The notes under the pieces were generated by a model, which saw only the letters and a list, made by a program, of their open reading frames with translations, was not told the origin of the DNA and did not search any database. 64,000 nt of DNA from Rubrobacter_D sp963840835 (lineage in GTDB: Bacteria > Actinomycetota > Rubrobacteria > Rubrobacterales > Rubrobacteraceae), in the NCBI GenBank assembly GCA_963840835.1, contig CAWJAM010000014.1, positions 248,001 to 312,000 on the forward strand. The letters are read 5' to 3'. This document shows positions 52,226 to 61,175 of this stretch, in pieces. A program made the translations under genes and the position numbers. How positions within the stretch are numbered: position 1 is the stretch's first letter; each line of letters starts with the position of its first letter.

Positions 52226-53674
52226 TTGAACGTGGGGTCTGTACAAAGCGGACAACACCCAGGCAAAGTCCGGCTTGCAACTTATGTTGCGGCTCTAACG
52301 GTCGTTGCCGCGATGCTTGTTGCCTCTTGGATCTACTGGGAGGGGTTCGCAGTTGATCGGCGTTTAGTCATAGGAACGGCGGTCTTTGCTGGCTTTATCC
52401 TGCTTGGCGACCTGCTGTCGGTACGAATCAATGAACAGTTTACCGTTGGTGCCTGGGACATCGGGCTTATCGGGGCGGTCATCGTATTAGGTCCTACCTG
52501 GGCTGCGTTGGCGGCCTCCCTTCCGCGTTCGTTGTAGGCGGCAAAGTTCCGTTGCGGACTGTCTATGAGATCAGTCATAGCATCGTGCTTGCTTTCCTGA
52601 CGGGGATCGTCTTTTCTTTCGTGTCTGGGCCGTTATTGCTCGCCGAGCCTGGGTTCACGATGCCGATTCTCTACGGGACTCTCGTGGCCGGAACGACGTT
52701 GTTGGCGGCGAACGAGGTAATCAACAGCCTTTTGATGAAGGTCAAATACGATCAATCCTTCTTTGAGACCTGGAAAGAATCCTGGCAGCCATATCTATTC
52801 TCCGACATTGTAAATGTGCTGACGGCAGGGCTAGGCGTAGTGGCGCTGTTGTCCTACGGGCAGATAGCGGCGGTGATCGTAGTAGCGGGCTCGATCGGCA
52901 GCCAGGCGCTTGTGTACCGCTCGCGGGAGCAGGTGAAAGAGAACGAGCGAGTTCCTGGCGCGGGTGGAGTCTCTCGAGGGAGCCCTCGCCACTTCCAACA
53001 CATCGTTCGGGACCATGATCATCCGTGACCTGGGGCAGAGGGATGGGTATACCCACCGGCACGCGGCGGCCACGGCGACGTACGCGGCTGACCTCGCCCG
53101 CGAGATGAAGTTGGATGACACCCATGCGGAGCGGTTGCGTATGGCCGGCCTTCTGCACAACATCGGGTTGTTCGGGTTGCCGGACGACATACTGCTGGCG
53201 GGCGGAAGGCCGAATTCGATCGCCAGGAGCCGTCTCGACGAGCATCCCGCGCGCGGCGAGGAGGCGCTGGCGGCCGTCTCGGAGTTCGGGGAGATGGCGT
53301 CCTGGGTTCGGTGGCACCACGAGCGCCCCGACGGCCGGGGATATCCCGACAAGTTGCGCGGTCCCTGGATACCGCTCGAAGCCAGGATACTAGCGGTGGC
53401 CCAGGCCTACGCCGCCATGGTCCTCGACCAGCCCCGTCGCCCCGCCATGGTGCCGGCAAAGGCGCGCGAGCAGTTGAGCGCGGGCATAGATACGGAGTTC
53501 GACGGGGTCGTCGTGCGGGCGCTCTTGAGGCTCCTCGACACCGAGTCGGAGGGGTACCGCATGGCGGACGACCACAGGTTCGTCTTCCCTTCTCTGCAGA
53601 GCATTGGTGGCGCGAGGCCGGGAGCGTCTGATCCCCGCGCCGATGAAAACCTCGGCCAAGCCCTCCCCCGATAG
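52226..53674 (+). CDS. membrane-bound HD-GYP-like protein, degenerate and frameshifted
   Basis: About 480 residues are spread over three frames. TM helices are in 52226-52537 (VRLATYVAALTVVAAMLVAS), more TM helices are in a second frame to about 52945 (ISHSIVLAFLTGIVFSFVSG), and an HD-GYP domain is in a third (ARVESLEGALATSNTSFG onward). Shifts are near 52515 and 52945. The HD motif reads LLHNIGLFG (Asp replaced by Asn), while HHERPDGRGYP is kept. c-di-GMP hydrolysis is therefore doubtful even if the frame is intact. It lies 38 bases upstream of an intact GGDEF/HD-GYP gene. Confidence 0.75.
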
Positions 53675-53712
53675 CCGTCGGTCATCTCTAGAAGGGGAGG
53701 TGAGGTAGGAGA

Positions 53713-55755
53713 ATGCGCCAGACCAGGAAGGTGTCCATAGCGGCCTCTCAGGGAGCCGGACTGCTCCGCGTGGCGCTGGTGGCCGTCGTGGGCCTGCTGT
53801 TGAGCCAGGGGTGGCCTCTTGCCAGGATAGAAGGCGCTTATCTGGCGGCGGGGCTAGCGCTCCTCTTCGGGATAATCTTGATCTTGGGCCGGCCGGCGAT
53901 ACTCCTGCGGGAGAGGCTCGTGCGCGTGTCTGTGGACTGCGCGCTCCTCGGGGTGCTCGTCGCTAGTACCGGGGGAGCGGATTCTCCCTTCTTCCCGCTC
54001 TATCTTCTGGCGGCGCTGGAGATAGCCTGGATCGAGACCCGCCCCAGGGTCGCCGTAGCCACTGCCGTGCTGGTTGCCGGGTACCCGGTCGCGGTCGTCG
54101 CCTCGGGAGGACTGGGGGATCTCGCCTCCACCCCCGTGGCCCTGCAGGCCGGATTTATGGCGCTATTTTGCCTGGTCGTCACGTTTTTGGCCTCCGAGAT
54201 TCAGGGTATCAGGAGGCTCGCCGTCGGGCTCTCATCGACCCTCGCAAACGAGATAGACCGCGTGGAGAGCGACGAGGGCCTGATCTCGGAGTTCGGGCCG
54301 GTGATGAAGGTCTTGAGCCTGGAAGGCATAATCGGGTGGACCGTCGAAGCGGCCCACGTGGTTGCAGGGGGGCCGTACTCTCATGTTGCCGCGCTCAAAG
54401 GCAACCATCACAGCACCCTCATGGAGGGTGAGTTCGACGTCTGCCCGAGCTGGTGGCATCCCGCGATCCAACGTCTCGTGCTGCAGAGCACCCGCGGGGG
54501 CGACACCGTGCGCAGCGACGAGGAGATCCACGGTATAGGGGGCTTCATGGCCGTACCCCTTGGCGCGGACGGAGACGAGAGCTGGGGGGCGGTTATCGTG
54601 GGTGGCGGGGAGTACGGGGCTGAGGAGGAGCGTGCCCTGAAGCTCCTGGCCGCGGAAGTTGCCCCTGCCCTAAAGGACGCCGGGGAGGCACCTGGCGGGC
54701 TGGACCAGCTCACGGGACTACCGAACCGCGCTTCGCTCCGCCGCGTTCTGCGGCGGGAGCTCTCCTCCGGCAGGTCGCTTACGATCCTGGCGATGCACCT
54801 GAGAGGACTTCGTGACTACGCCCGGGATCACGGCCAGGGCGCCGGTGACGCCCTCCTGCGGAGGGTCGGGCAGAGGCTTGGGGACGGCAGGCAGCGCGTG
54901 TTCCTCTACGGGGACGAGGAGTTCGTCGTCGTCCTCAGCGGCTCGGGCGAGGGAAGGGCCCACAGGGTGGCGCTCGCGCTCCAGCAACACGCCTCGGAGG
55001 AGACCGGCAACCTGCCCCAGGCCGCCGTCGGTTGGGTGTTCGCCGAGACGGGGGACGAGGCATCTGCCCTCGACGCGGCCCTGCGTGCCCTGAAGAGGGC
55101 CAGGGGCAGACCCGAAGGCATCTCCGGGCCGGCCGAAGGCGCGCAAGACTTCGAGGTATTCGAAGGCGAGAGGCGGGTCGCGGGGATAACCAGGACGCTG
55201 GTGGAGGCCATGGAGGCCAAGGACCCCTACATCAAGAAACATCTGAGGTCCGTGTCCGACCTCGCCCTGCGCATCGGCCGCGAGATAGACTTGCCCGAGG
55301 AGCAGATGGATGCCCTGGCCAACGGGGCCTTGTTGCACGACGTGGGCAAGATAGGAATACCGGACAGCATCCTGCAAAAATCCGTCAGCCTGACAGAGGA
55401 AGAGTACACCGAGATAAAACAGCATCCGGCGCTGGGCGTCGGGATACTTACCCCTGTAGAGGAGCTGGCATCGGCGTTGCCGGCTGTCGAACACCATCAC
55501 GAGCGCTTCGACGGCAAGGGCTATCCCAATGGGCTAAGGGGGGAGGACATACCCCTGATCGCGCGCATAGTCACGGTGGCTGACGCTTTCGACTCCATGA
55601 TACGCGCCAGACCTTACGGTTACGGCGTCTCGAGCGAAGCCGCCCTCAATGAGATCGAAGAAAACTCGGGGACCCAGTTCGACCCCAGGATCGTGGGCGC
55701 GCTGCTGAAGGTCGCGCACGCCCCGGGGGAAGGCCAGGCAGGTTCCGTCGGCTGA
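53713..55755 (+). CDS. membrane GAF-GGDEF-HD-GYP c-di-GMP signalling protein
   Basis: This 680-residue protein has six or so N-terminal TM helices (about 15-160), a GAF-like domain (about 195-330), a GGDEF domain starting LDQLTGLPNRASLRRV and an HD-GYP domain (about 490-670). The GGDEF signature is Y-G-D-E-E-F, so cyclase activity is doubtful. The HD-GYP is complete (LLHDVGKIGIPD, HHHERFDGKGYPNGLRG), so phosphodiesterase activity is likely. The ribosome site GGAGGTGAGG precedes ATG 53713. It follows the degenerate HD-GYP gene closely and may have taken over its role. Confidence 0.9.
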   Translation: MRQTRKVSIAASQGAGLLRVALVAVVGLLLSQGWPLARIEGAYLAAGLALLFGIILILGRPAILLRERLVRVSVDCALLGVLVASTGGADSPFFPLYLLAALEIAWIETRPRVAVATAVLVAGYPVAVVASGGLGDLASTPVALQAGFMALFCLVVTFLASEIQGIRRLAVGLSSTLANEIDRVESDEGLISEFGPVMKVLSLEGIIGWTVEAAHVVAGGPYSHVAALKGNHHSTLMEGEFDVCPSWWHPAIQRLVLQSTRGGDTVRSDEEIHGIGGFMAVPLGADGDESWGAVIVGGGEYGAEEERALKLLAAEVAPALKDAGEAPGGLDQLTGLPNRASLRRVLRRELSSGRSLTILAMHLRGLRDYARDHGQGAGDALLRRVGQRLGDGRQRVFLYGDEEFVVVLSGSGEGRAHRVALALQQHASEETGNLPQAAVGWVFAETGDEASALDAALRALKRARGRPEGISGPAEGAQDFEVFEGERRVAGITRTLVEAMEAKDPYIKKHLRSVSDLALRIGREIDLPEEQMDALANGALLHDVGKIGIPDSILQKSVSLTEEEYTEIKQHPALGVGILTPVEELASALPAVEHHHERFDGKGYPNGLRGEDIPLIARIVTVADAFDSMIRARPYGYGVSSEAALNEIEENSGTQFDPRIVGALLKVAHAPGEGQAGSVG

Positions 55756-55822
55756 CGACGCGTTTTCGGAGCACGCTCCGCCCCTACCGGCCTCCACCTA
55801 AATTTCTCGAAGAAGACCAAGA

Positions 55823-55840
55823 ATCACTCATTTGAGTGAT
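55823..55840. promoter_or_regulatory. palindrome ATCACTCA-tt-TGAGTGAT before BTAD regulator
   Basis: Perfect 8-base arms. A -10-like TAATAT follows at 55860-55865. It stands about 195 bases upstream of the regulator start. The half-site ACTCA/TGAGT is also found in the 45940 palindrome, in the opposite order. Confidence 0.45.
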
Positions 55841-56034
55841 ACGGGCGACCCCATCACCGTAATATGCTGGGGGTGGAGTGTGGTTTCGGGCGAGGCGGGT
55901 CTTCACGTTTCGCCCACTGGGAAAGGAGTCGCAATGGGCTGTCCACAGAGTGTTCGCGCATAACGGCGACAAGCATGGTGTGAGGGAAACTAGCCTGGGC
56001 CTTCTGGCCGAGGATCAGCGGTTTGGAGAACGAC

Positions 56035-57000
56035 ATGCAGGGATTATCGTTGGATCTACCGACCGGTTACTACCTGGAGAGGGACCCGGATGTGCTAATC
56101 TTGCGCCGGCTCGACGGGTCGATGGTGGGCGCCCTCTCGGCCCGCGCCGCCGCCCCCGAAGCCGTGCTGCGGATGGTCGAGGAGACGGTCGGGGAGGGGC
56201 CCTCCGCCCAGCTCCCGGAGACCCAGGCCTACCAGCCCGCTTTGGGAGTGTATTTCTTCGGGCACTTCGAGGTGGTCTGCGACGGCAACGCCGTGCCCCT
56301 CGGGCGCAACGGCAAGGCGCTGACCATCCTGAAGTATCTGCTGGCCAACCGGAGGAGGCCGGTCTCGCAGGACCATCTTATGGGCTGGTTGTGGCCCGAG
56401 TCGAACCTCAAGAAAGCCAGGTGGTCGCTGAACTCCGCCATCCACGGCCTGCGCAAACTCCTTGGCGGTTGCTCCTCGTCCCTCTCCTCGAACTGCGTCA
56501 CGCTCGAGGACGGGTACTACCGTCTCTCTCCGACCCTCCGGGTGACGACCGACGTTGACGAGCTAGACGAACGCTACGAGAAGGGCCGGCGCCTGGAGAG
56601 GGAGGGCCGCATGCCGGCGGCGGCCGTCGAGTACGAGAGGGCCATCGACCTGTACCGGGGCGACTACCTGATAGAGGACCTCTACGAAGACTGGACGATG
56701 GTCGAGCGCGAGCGCCTGTCTAACGCCTACATGGACATGCTTGGCCGGCTCGCCGTGCACTACATGGAGACCGGGCAATACCAGGAGAGCATCAGGGGCT
56801 GCTACAGGGTTCTGGAGAAGGACCGCTGCCATGAGGATAGTTACCGCCTGTTGATGCGTTGCTACGCGTGCCTCGGTTTGCGCGGAAGGGCTATGCACCA
56901 GTACAGGATGTGCAAGCAAGTACTCGGGCAAGAGTACGGTACCTCACCCTCGCCGGAGACCAGAACTTTGTACGCGAGCCTCCTCAGGGACGAAAGCTGA
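56035..57000 (+). CDS. BTAD-type (SARP-like) transcriptional regulator
   Basis: This 321-residue protein has an N-terminal extension (about 1-75), an OmpR-like winged helix (VYFFGHFEVVCDGNAVPLGR ... LLANRRRPVSQDHLMGWLWP), and a BTAD helical domain (about 170-315, with IDLYRGDYLIEDLYEDW and YRLLMRCYACLG). It lacks ATPase or LuxR parts, so it is a stand-alone activator. ATG 56035 was preferred over TTG 56023 because TTGGAG precedes it. It may control the sugar-acid genes that follow or the c-di-GMP genes before it. Confidence 0.9.
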   Translation: MQGLSLDLPTGYYLERDPDVLILRRLDGSMVGALSARAAAPEAVLRMVEETVGEGPSAQLPETQAYQPALGVYFFGHFEVVCDGNAVPLGRNGKALTILKYLLANRRRPVSQDHLMGWLWPESNLKKARWSLNSAIHGLRKLLGGCSSSLSSNCVTLEDGYYRLSPTLRVTTDVDELDERYEKGRRLEREGRMPAAAVEYERAIDLYRGDYLIEDLYEDWTMVERERLSNAYMDMLGRLAVHYMETGQYQESIRGCYRVLEKDRCHEDSYRLLMRCYACLGLRGRAMHQYRMCKQVLGQEYGTSPSPETRTLYASLLRDES

Positions 57001-57001
57001 C

Positions 57002-57034
57002 CAGCACGCTGCGGCCGAAGGCTGGAGCGTGCTG
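57002..57034 (+). terminator. REP-like hairpin after the BTAD gene
   Basis: CAGCACGCT (57002-57010) and AGCGTGCTG (57026-57034) form perfect arms with a 15-base loop. This is the same stem word as the REP-like units elsewhere. Confidence 0.6.
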
Positions 57035-57050
57035 ACGGGCCTACGGTACA

Positions 57051-59891
57051 ATGACCGAGAATTCGGACTCGCGATTTGCTGGGGGACGGGCCTTGAAGAA
57101 CGGAGAGGGACGGGCGTGGGATTTTCGTGAGGTCGGACGGCTTCCCGCAGCGGGCGACAACGTGGCCATGGCGACCCGCAGGCTGCAGGCGGGCACGCGG
57201 GTCTCCTACGAAGGCTCGGAGTTCGAGATCGCCCACACGGTCCTCGAGGGCCATCGCTTCGCCGTCGAGCCGATAGCAGAAGGGGGGGACCTGCTCTCCT
57301 GGGGCCTACGCTTCGGTCGCGCCACGAGGGAGATCGAACCCGGCGACTACGCGTGCAATGAGAAGATCCTGCGCGTCCTGCGCGAACGCTTTTCGACCTC
57401 GCCCCGACGCGAGGAAGATCCAGAGGGAACTTCGGACCAGGGTGGGGGACGCGTCCCCGGAGGACAGAGCAAGGCCGGCCTCGACCTGCCCGAGGGGCCG
57501 AACTTCCGCGACGCGGAGCTGGAACCCTACGTTCTGGACGAGGAGAGGTTTCGGCCAGCTCGGCAGGTGCCGCTCCACGACGAGGCGCGCACCTTTATGG
57601 GCTACAGGCGCGGGCCTGGCAGGGGGGTTGGGACGCGCAACTACGTGGTCGTGATGGGCGTGACGTCGAGGCTCACCGGGTTTGTCAGGGCGCTGGAGCT
57701 GGAGATGAGGGGTGTTGCCGACGCCTGCGAGAACGTGGAAGGCATAGTGTGCGTCGCCCACACGGAGGGCGGGGAGGAGCGCACCCCGAACAACCTGGAC
57801 GTGCTCCTGCGGACCCTTGGCGGCTTCATGGTCAACCCGAACGTCGGGGCCGTGCTCGTGCTCGACCACGGCGGCGAGGAGGCCGTAACGAACCGGATGC
57901 TACGGGCTTATCTCGGGGAGCACGATTATCCGATAGACGACGTGCCGCACGAGTTCATGAGCCTGGAGGGGAACTTCAGAGAAGATCTCGAAAGGGCCAA
58001 GTCCGTCGTGCGCGGATGGTTGGGGGAGGTGGACGCGGCGCGGCGCACGGAGGAGCCGGCTTCAGAGCTCAAGATCGGGCTGCAGTGCGGCGGTTCGGAC
58101 GCCTTCTCGGGGGTCTCCGCGAACCCGCTCGTGGCGTGGGTGAGCGCAGAGGTCGTCAGGAACGGCGGCATCGCCAATCTGGCCGAGACGGACGAGTTGA
58201 TCGGGGCCGAGCACTACGTCCTGCAGAACGTCAGGGACCTGAAGACGGCGAAACGGTTCCTCTCCGCGGTCGAGCGGTTCAAGGAGCGCGTCTCGTGGCA
58301 CGGTCATACGGCCGAGGACAACCCTTCGGGGGGCAACAACTACCGCGGGCTCTACAACATCTCCATCAAGTCCATCGGGGCCGCGATGAAGAAGCACCCC
58401 GACGTGCGGATCGACCGCGTGATCGAGTACTCGGAGAGGATGGAAGAGGGCGGCTTCTACTTTATGGACAGCCCCGGCAACGACCTGGAGAGCGTCGCCG
58501 GACAGGTCGCCGCTGGCGCGAACATGATCTTCTTCACCACCGGCAACGGCTCCATCACCAACTTCCCTTTCGTCCCCACGATAAAGTTCGTCACCACCAC
58601 GGGCCGCTACGAGCTCCTCTCCAAAGACATGGATGTGAACGCCGGCGCCTACCTAGACGGCGCCCCGATGGAAGAACTTGGCCGCGAGACCTTCGAGCGG
58701 ACGCTCAGGGCTGCCTCGGGCGAGAGGACGGTCGGAGAACGCGCCGGCCACGCCCAAGTCTCCATCTGGCGCGACTGGAAACAGACCGGCGACGAGAACC
58801 TCGACCGGCTGAGGAACACGCCAGAGCCAGACGGCGAGCCGTTGCCCGTAAAGCAAGGCGTTCCTGACGTAGAGTTCTCCTTCGAGGCTCTAAAGAGCGG
58901 AAGGGGGCCGGTCGTGGATCAGGTCGGGCTCGTTATGCCGACGAGCCTTTGCTCGGGCCAGATCTCCCGCCGCATAGCCGACCGTTTGAACGAGCGCGGC
59001 GCCACGCAGGGCAAGGTTACCCGCTTCGTCGCCCTGCCCCACACGGAGGGCTGCGGCGTCTCCGCCGGCTCGGCCGAGGCCATCTATTCCCGCACCGTGC
59101 TCGGCCACCTCGCCAGCCCCACCGTCCGGTTCGGCCTGTTACTGGAGCACGGCTGTGAGAAGACCCACAACGACTACTTCCGAAACCGGCTCGAAGAGGC
59201 CGGCCTCGACCCGGCCCGCTTCGGGTGGGCGAGCGTCCAGCTCGACGGCGGCATAGAGAGCGTGGTCGCCAAAGTCGAAGACTGGTTCACCGAGACCCTG
59301 GCCGACGCAGAGGACCTGGAGTACGAAGACGTTGGCCCCGAAGCGTTGCGGCTAGGTCTGTACGCCTCTGGTCCCGTCTCGGAGGAGGCCGCCCGGAGTC
59401 TCGCCGAGGTTACTCTCGCCGTCGTGGGTTCGGGCGGCACGGTGGTCGTCCCCGAGAGGGCCGCTTTACTCTCTTCGCCGGCATACCTTCAAGCCGTCCT
59501 CGGCGGCCGTTCCGTGGAGAATACCCTGGCTTACGGGCAGGCTGCGACGGAGTCTGGGCTGCACGTCATGGAGGCGCCGACGGACCACTGGGTCGAGACC
59601 GCGACGGGGCTCGGGGCGACGGGCGTCGAGGTCATGCTCGCGCACGTCGCCGGGCATCCCTTGCAGGCGCACCGTATGATCCCACTCCTCCAGGCCTCCT
59701 CCGATTCAAAGACGTTCGGAAAGCACGGCGAGGACCTCGACGTGCTCCTCGAAGGTGACGCATCTGGATGGACGGAACAGATGCTCCAGGCCGTCGCGGC
59801 CGTCGCCTCGCGCGAGTACGTCCCGAAGCTATTCGAGGCTGGCAACACCGACTTCCAGTTCACCCGCGGTCTGCTCGGCGTCTCTATGTAG
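57051..59891 (+). CDS. double-module UxaA family sugar-acid dehydratase
   Basis: This 946-residue protein has an N-terminal SAF-like domain (ATRRLQAGTRVSYEGSEFEI). It then has a UxaA core with GYRRGPGRGVGTRNYVVV, AHTEGGEERTPNN and LKIGLQCGGSDAFSGVSANP, followed by TTGNGSITNFPFVPTIKFVT. A second, partial copy of the N-terminal UxaA lobe follows (VGLVMPTSLCSGQISRRIAD, LPHTEGCGVSAG, LLLEHGCEKTHNDYF). Ordinary altronate/galactarate dehydratases are about 500 residues. Iron-ligand Cys candidates are in GLQCGG and HTEGCG. The predicted reaction is sugar acid to 2-keto-3-deoxy acid. It faces the catabolic operon, with stops 3 bases apart. Confidence 0.88.
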   Translation: MTENSDSRFAGGRALKNGEGRAWDFREVGRLPAAGDNVAMATRRLQAGTRVSYEGSEFEIAHTVLEGHRFAVEPIAEGGDLLSWGLRFGRATREIEPGDYACNEKILRVLRERFSTSPRREEDPEGTSDQGGGRVPGGQSKAGLDLPEGPNFRDAELEPYVLDEERFRPARQVPLHDEARTFMGYRRGPGRGVGTRNYVVVMGVTSRLTGFVRALELEMRGVADACENVEGIVCVAHTEGGEERTPNNLDVLLRTLGGFMVNPNVGAVLVLDHGGEEAVTNRMLRAYLGEHDYPIDDVPHEFMSLEGNFREDLERAKSVVRGWLGEVDAARRTEEPASELKIGLQCGGSDAFSGVSANPLVAWVSAEVVRNGGIANLAETDELIGAEHYVLQNVRDLKTAKRFLSAVERFKERVSWHGHTAEDNPSGGNNYRGLYNISIKSIGAAMKKHPDVRIDRVIEYSERMEEGGFYFMDSPGNDLESVAGQVAAGANMIFFTTGNGSITNFPFVPTIKFVTTTGRYELLSKDMDVNAGAYLDGAPMEELGRETFERTLRAASGERTVGERAGHAQVSIWRDWKQTGDENLDRLRNTPEPDGEPLPVKQGVPDVEFSFEALKSGRGPVVDQVGLVMPTSLCSGQISRRIADRLNERGATQGKVTRFVALPHTEGCGVSAGSAEAIYSRTVLGHLASPTVRFGLLLEHGCEKTHNDYFRNRLEEAGLDPARFGWASVQLDGGIESVVAKVEDWFTETLADAEDLEYEDVGPEALRLGLYASGPVSEEAARSLAEVTLAVVGSGGTVVVPERAALLSSPAYLQAVLGGRSVENTLAYGQAATESGLHVMEAPTDHWVETATGLGATGVEVMLAHVAGHPLQAHRMIPLLQASSDSKTFGKHGEDLDVLLEGDASGWTEQMLQAVAAVASREYVPKLFEAGNTDFQFTRGLLGVSM

Positions 59892-59894
59892 CCG

Positions 59895-60665
59895 TTATCG
59901 TGCCAGCCAGCCGCCGTCTACGGGAAGGATCGTGCCGTGGACGTAATCCGCGGCGTCGGAGGCGAGGAAGACAGCGGCGCCCTTGAGGTCCTCTGGCTCG
60001 CCGAAGCGGCCGGCGGGGAGGCGAGCGAGTAGGGCCTCGGACCTCTGTGCGTCCTCGCGCAGCGCGCTCGTCAGCTCGGTGGTGAAGTAGCTCGGGGCGA
60101 TGGCGTTGACGTTTATGCCCAGGGGCGCCCACTCATTGGCCAGGGCGCGGGTCAGGTTGGCGATGCCGGCCTTCGAGGCGGAGTAGGAGGGTACGATCAC
60201 GCCTCCTTCAGAAGAGAGGACGGAGGCGGTGTTGACGATCTTGCCCCCCTTGTCTTCCGCGACGAAGTGCCTGGCGGCGGCCTGGGAGAGGTAGAAGGCG
60301 GCGCTGAGGTTGATCTTTATGACGCTCTCCCAATCCTCCTCGCCAAACTCCAGAGCCGGGGCCCTGCGGATGATGCCGGCGTTGTTGACCAGGATGTCGA
60401 GGCGACCGAGCGAGCTTACGCACTCCTCTACTACATCGGCGGCGAGCCCCGCGTCGGTTTCGAGAAGGTCCACTTTCATGGCGTGAAAATCGCAACCCTC
60501 GTTCCGGACGAGGTCTCCGGTCTCTTCCACCGGTTCGATGTCGAGCGCGGCCACGTCTGCGCCGGCCTCTGCGAGGCCAGAGGCGATGCCCTGCCCGAGG
60601 CCGCGGGCCGCCCCCGTTACGAGGGCGACCTTGCCGTCGAGGCTGAAGTCGTCGAGGACGCCCAT
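59895..60665 (-). CDS. SDR family oxidoreductase (KduD/gluconate-5-dehydrogenase-like)
   Basis: This 256-residue classical short-chain dehydrogenase has TGAARGLGQGIA, NNAG, catalytic Ser in NTASVLS and YSASK (Tyr-x3-Lys), and the substrate loop FTTELTSALREDAQ. ATG 60665 overlaps the cupin stop (TAATG). It is probably NAD-linked oxidation or reduction of a keto sugar acid. It is the last gene of the minus-strand sugar-acid operon. Confidence 0.9.
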   Translation of the reverse strand: MGVLDDFSLDGKVALVTGAARGLGQGIASGLAEAGADVAALDIEPVEETGDLVRNEGCDFHAMKVDLLETDAGLAADVVEECVSSLGRLDILVNNAGIIRRAPALEFGEEDWESVIKINLSAAFYLSQAAARHFVAEDKGGKIVNTASVLSSEGGVIVPSYSASKAGIANLTRALANEWAPLGINVNAIAPSYFTTELTSALREDAQRSEALLARLPAGRFGEPEDLKGAAVFLASDAADYVHGTILPVDGGWLAR

Positions 60666-61150
60666 TAGTAGCGGAGGTCCTTGGGTTCGATGTTCTGTTC
60701 GTCGCAGAACCTGAGGTAGCGTTCCAGCTTGGAGAAGACGTCGTCCTGGTAGATCAGGTCGTCGTTGTCGTCGATATACTGAACCGTGCCTTCGAGGATG
60801 AAGAGCGTCTGCATCTCCTCGACGCCCTCGTCCACAACGAGCGTGTGGATGTCGCCCGGCGGCTCGTAGACGAGGGTGCCTGGCCTCGCGACCCAGTCGC
60901 GCTCCACGTAGCGCCAGGAGCCCTTCAGGCAGAAACCTATGACCTGCCCACCCGTGTGACGGTGGCGATTGACCCTGCCAGAGCCCTCGATTTTGAGGAC
61001 GTTGATCCAACGCCCCGTCGCGAGGTCGAACCTCAAGGGCTTGAACCAGACTCGCTCCCCCTGCGGCACCCAGGGCAACTCATCACTCTGTATTGCCCTG
61101 TCGGGAAGACCAAGATCCGCGATCAAGCGCTCCGTCTGCTCCTGTGTCAT
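60665..61150 (-). CDS. cupin domain protein (dihydroxyacetophenone-dioxygenase-like)
   Basis: This 161-residue single cupin has the metal-binding RHRHTGGQ with a following Gly-rich strand, and the second motif YEPPGDIHTL. The family includes 2,4'-dihydroxyacetophenone dioxygenase-type proteins, but in a sugar-acid operon an isomerase or lactone/keto-acid role is just as likely. The stop is coupled to the SDR start. Confidence 0.85.
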   Translation of the reverse strand: MTQEQTERLIADLGLPDRAIQSDELPWVPQGERVWFKPLRFDLATGRWINVLKIEGSGRVNRHRHTGGQVIGFCLKGSWRYVERDWVARPGTLVYEPPGDIHTLVVDEGVEEMQTLFILEGTVQYIDDNDDLIYQDDVFSKLERYLRFCDEQNIEPKDLRY

Positions 61151-61175
61151 GGGTGTCTCCTTCCCGTTCTCCGGG

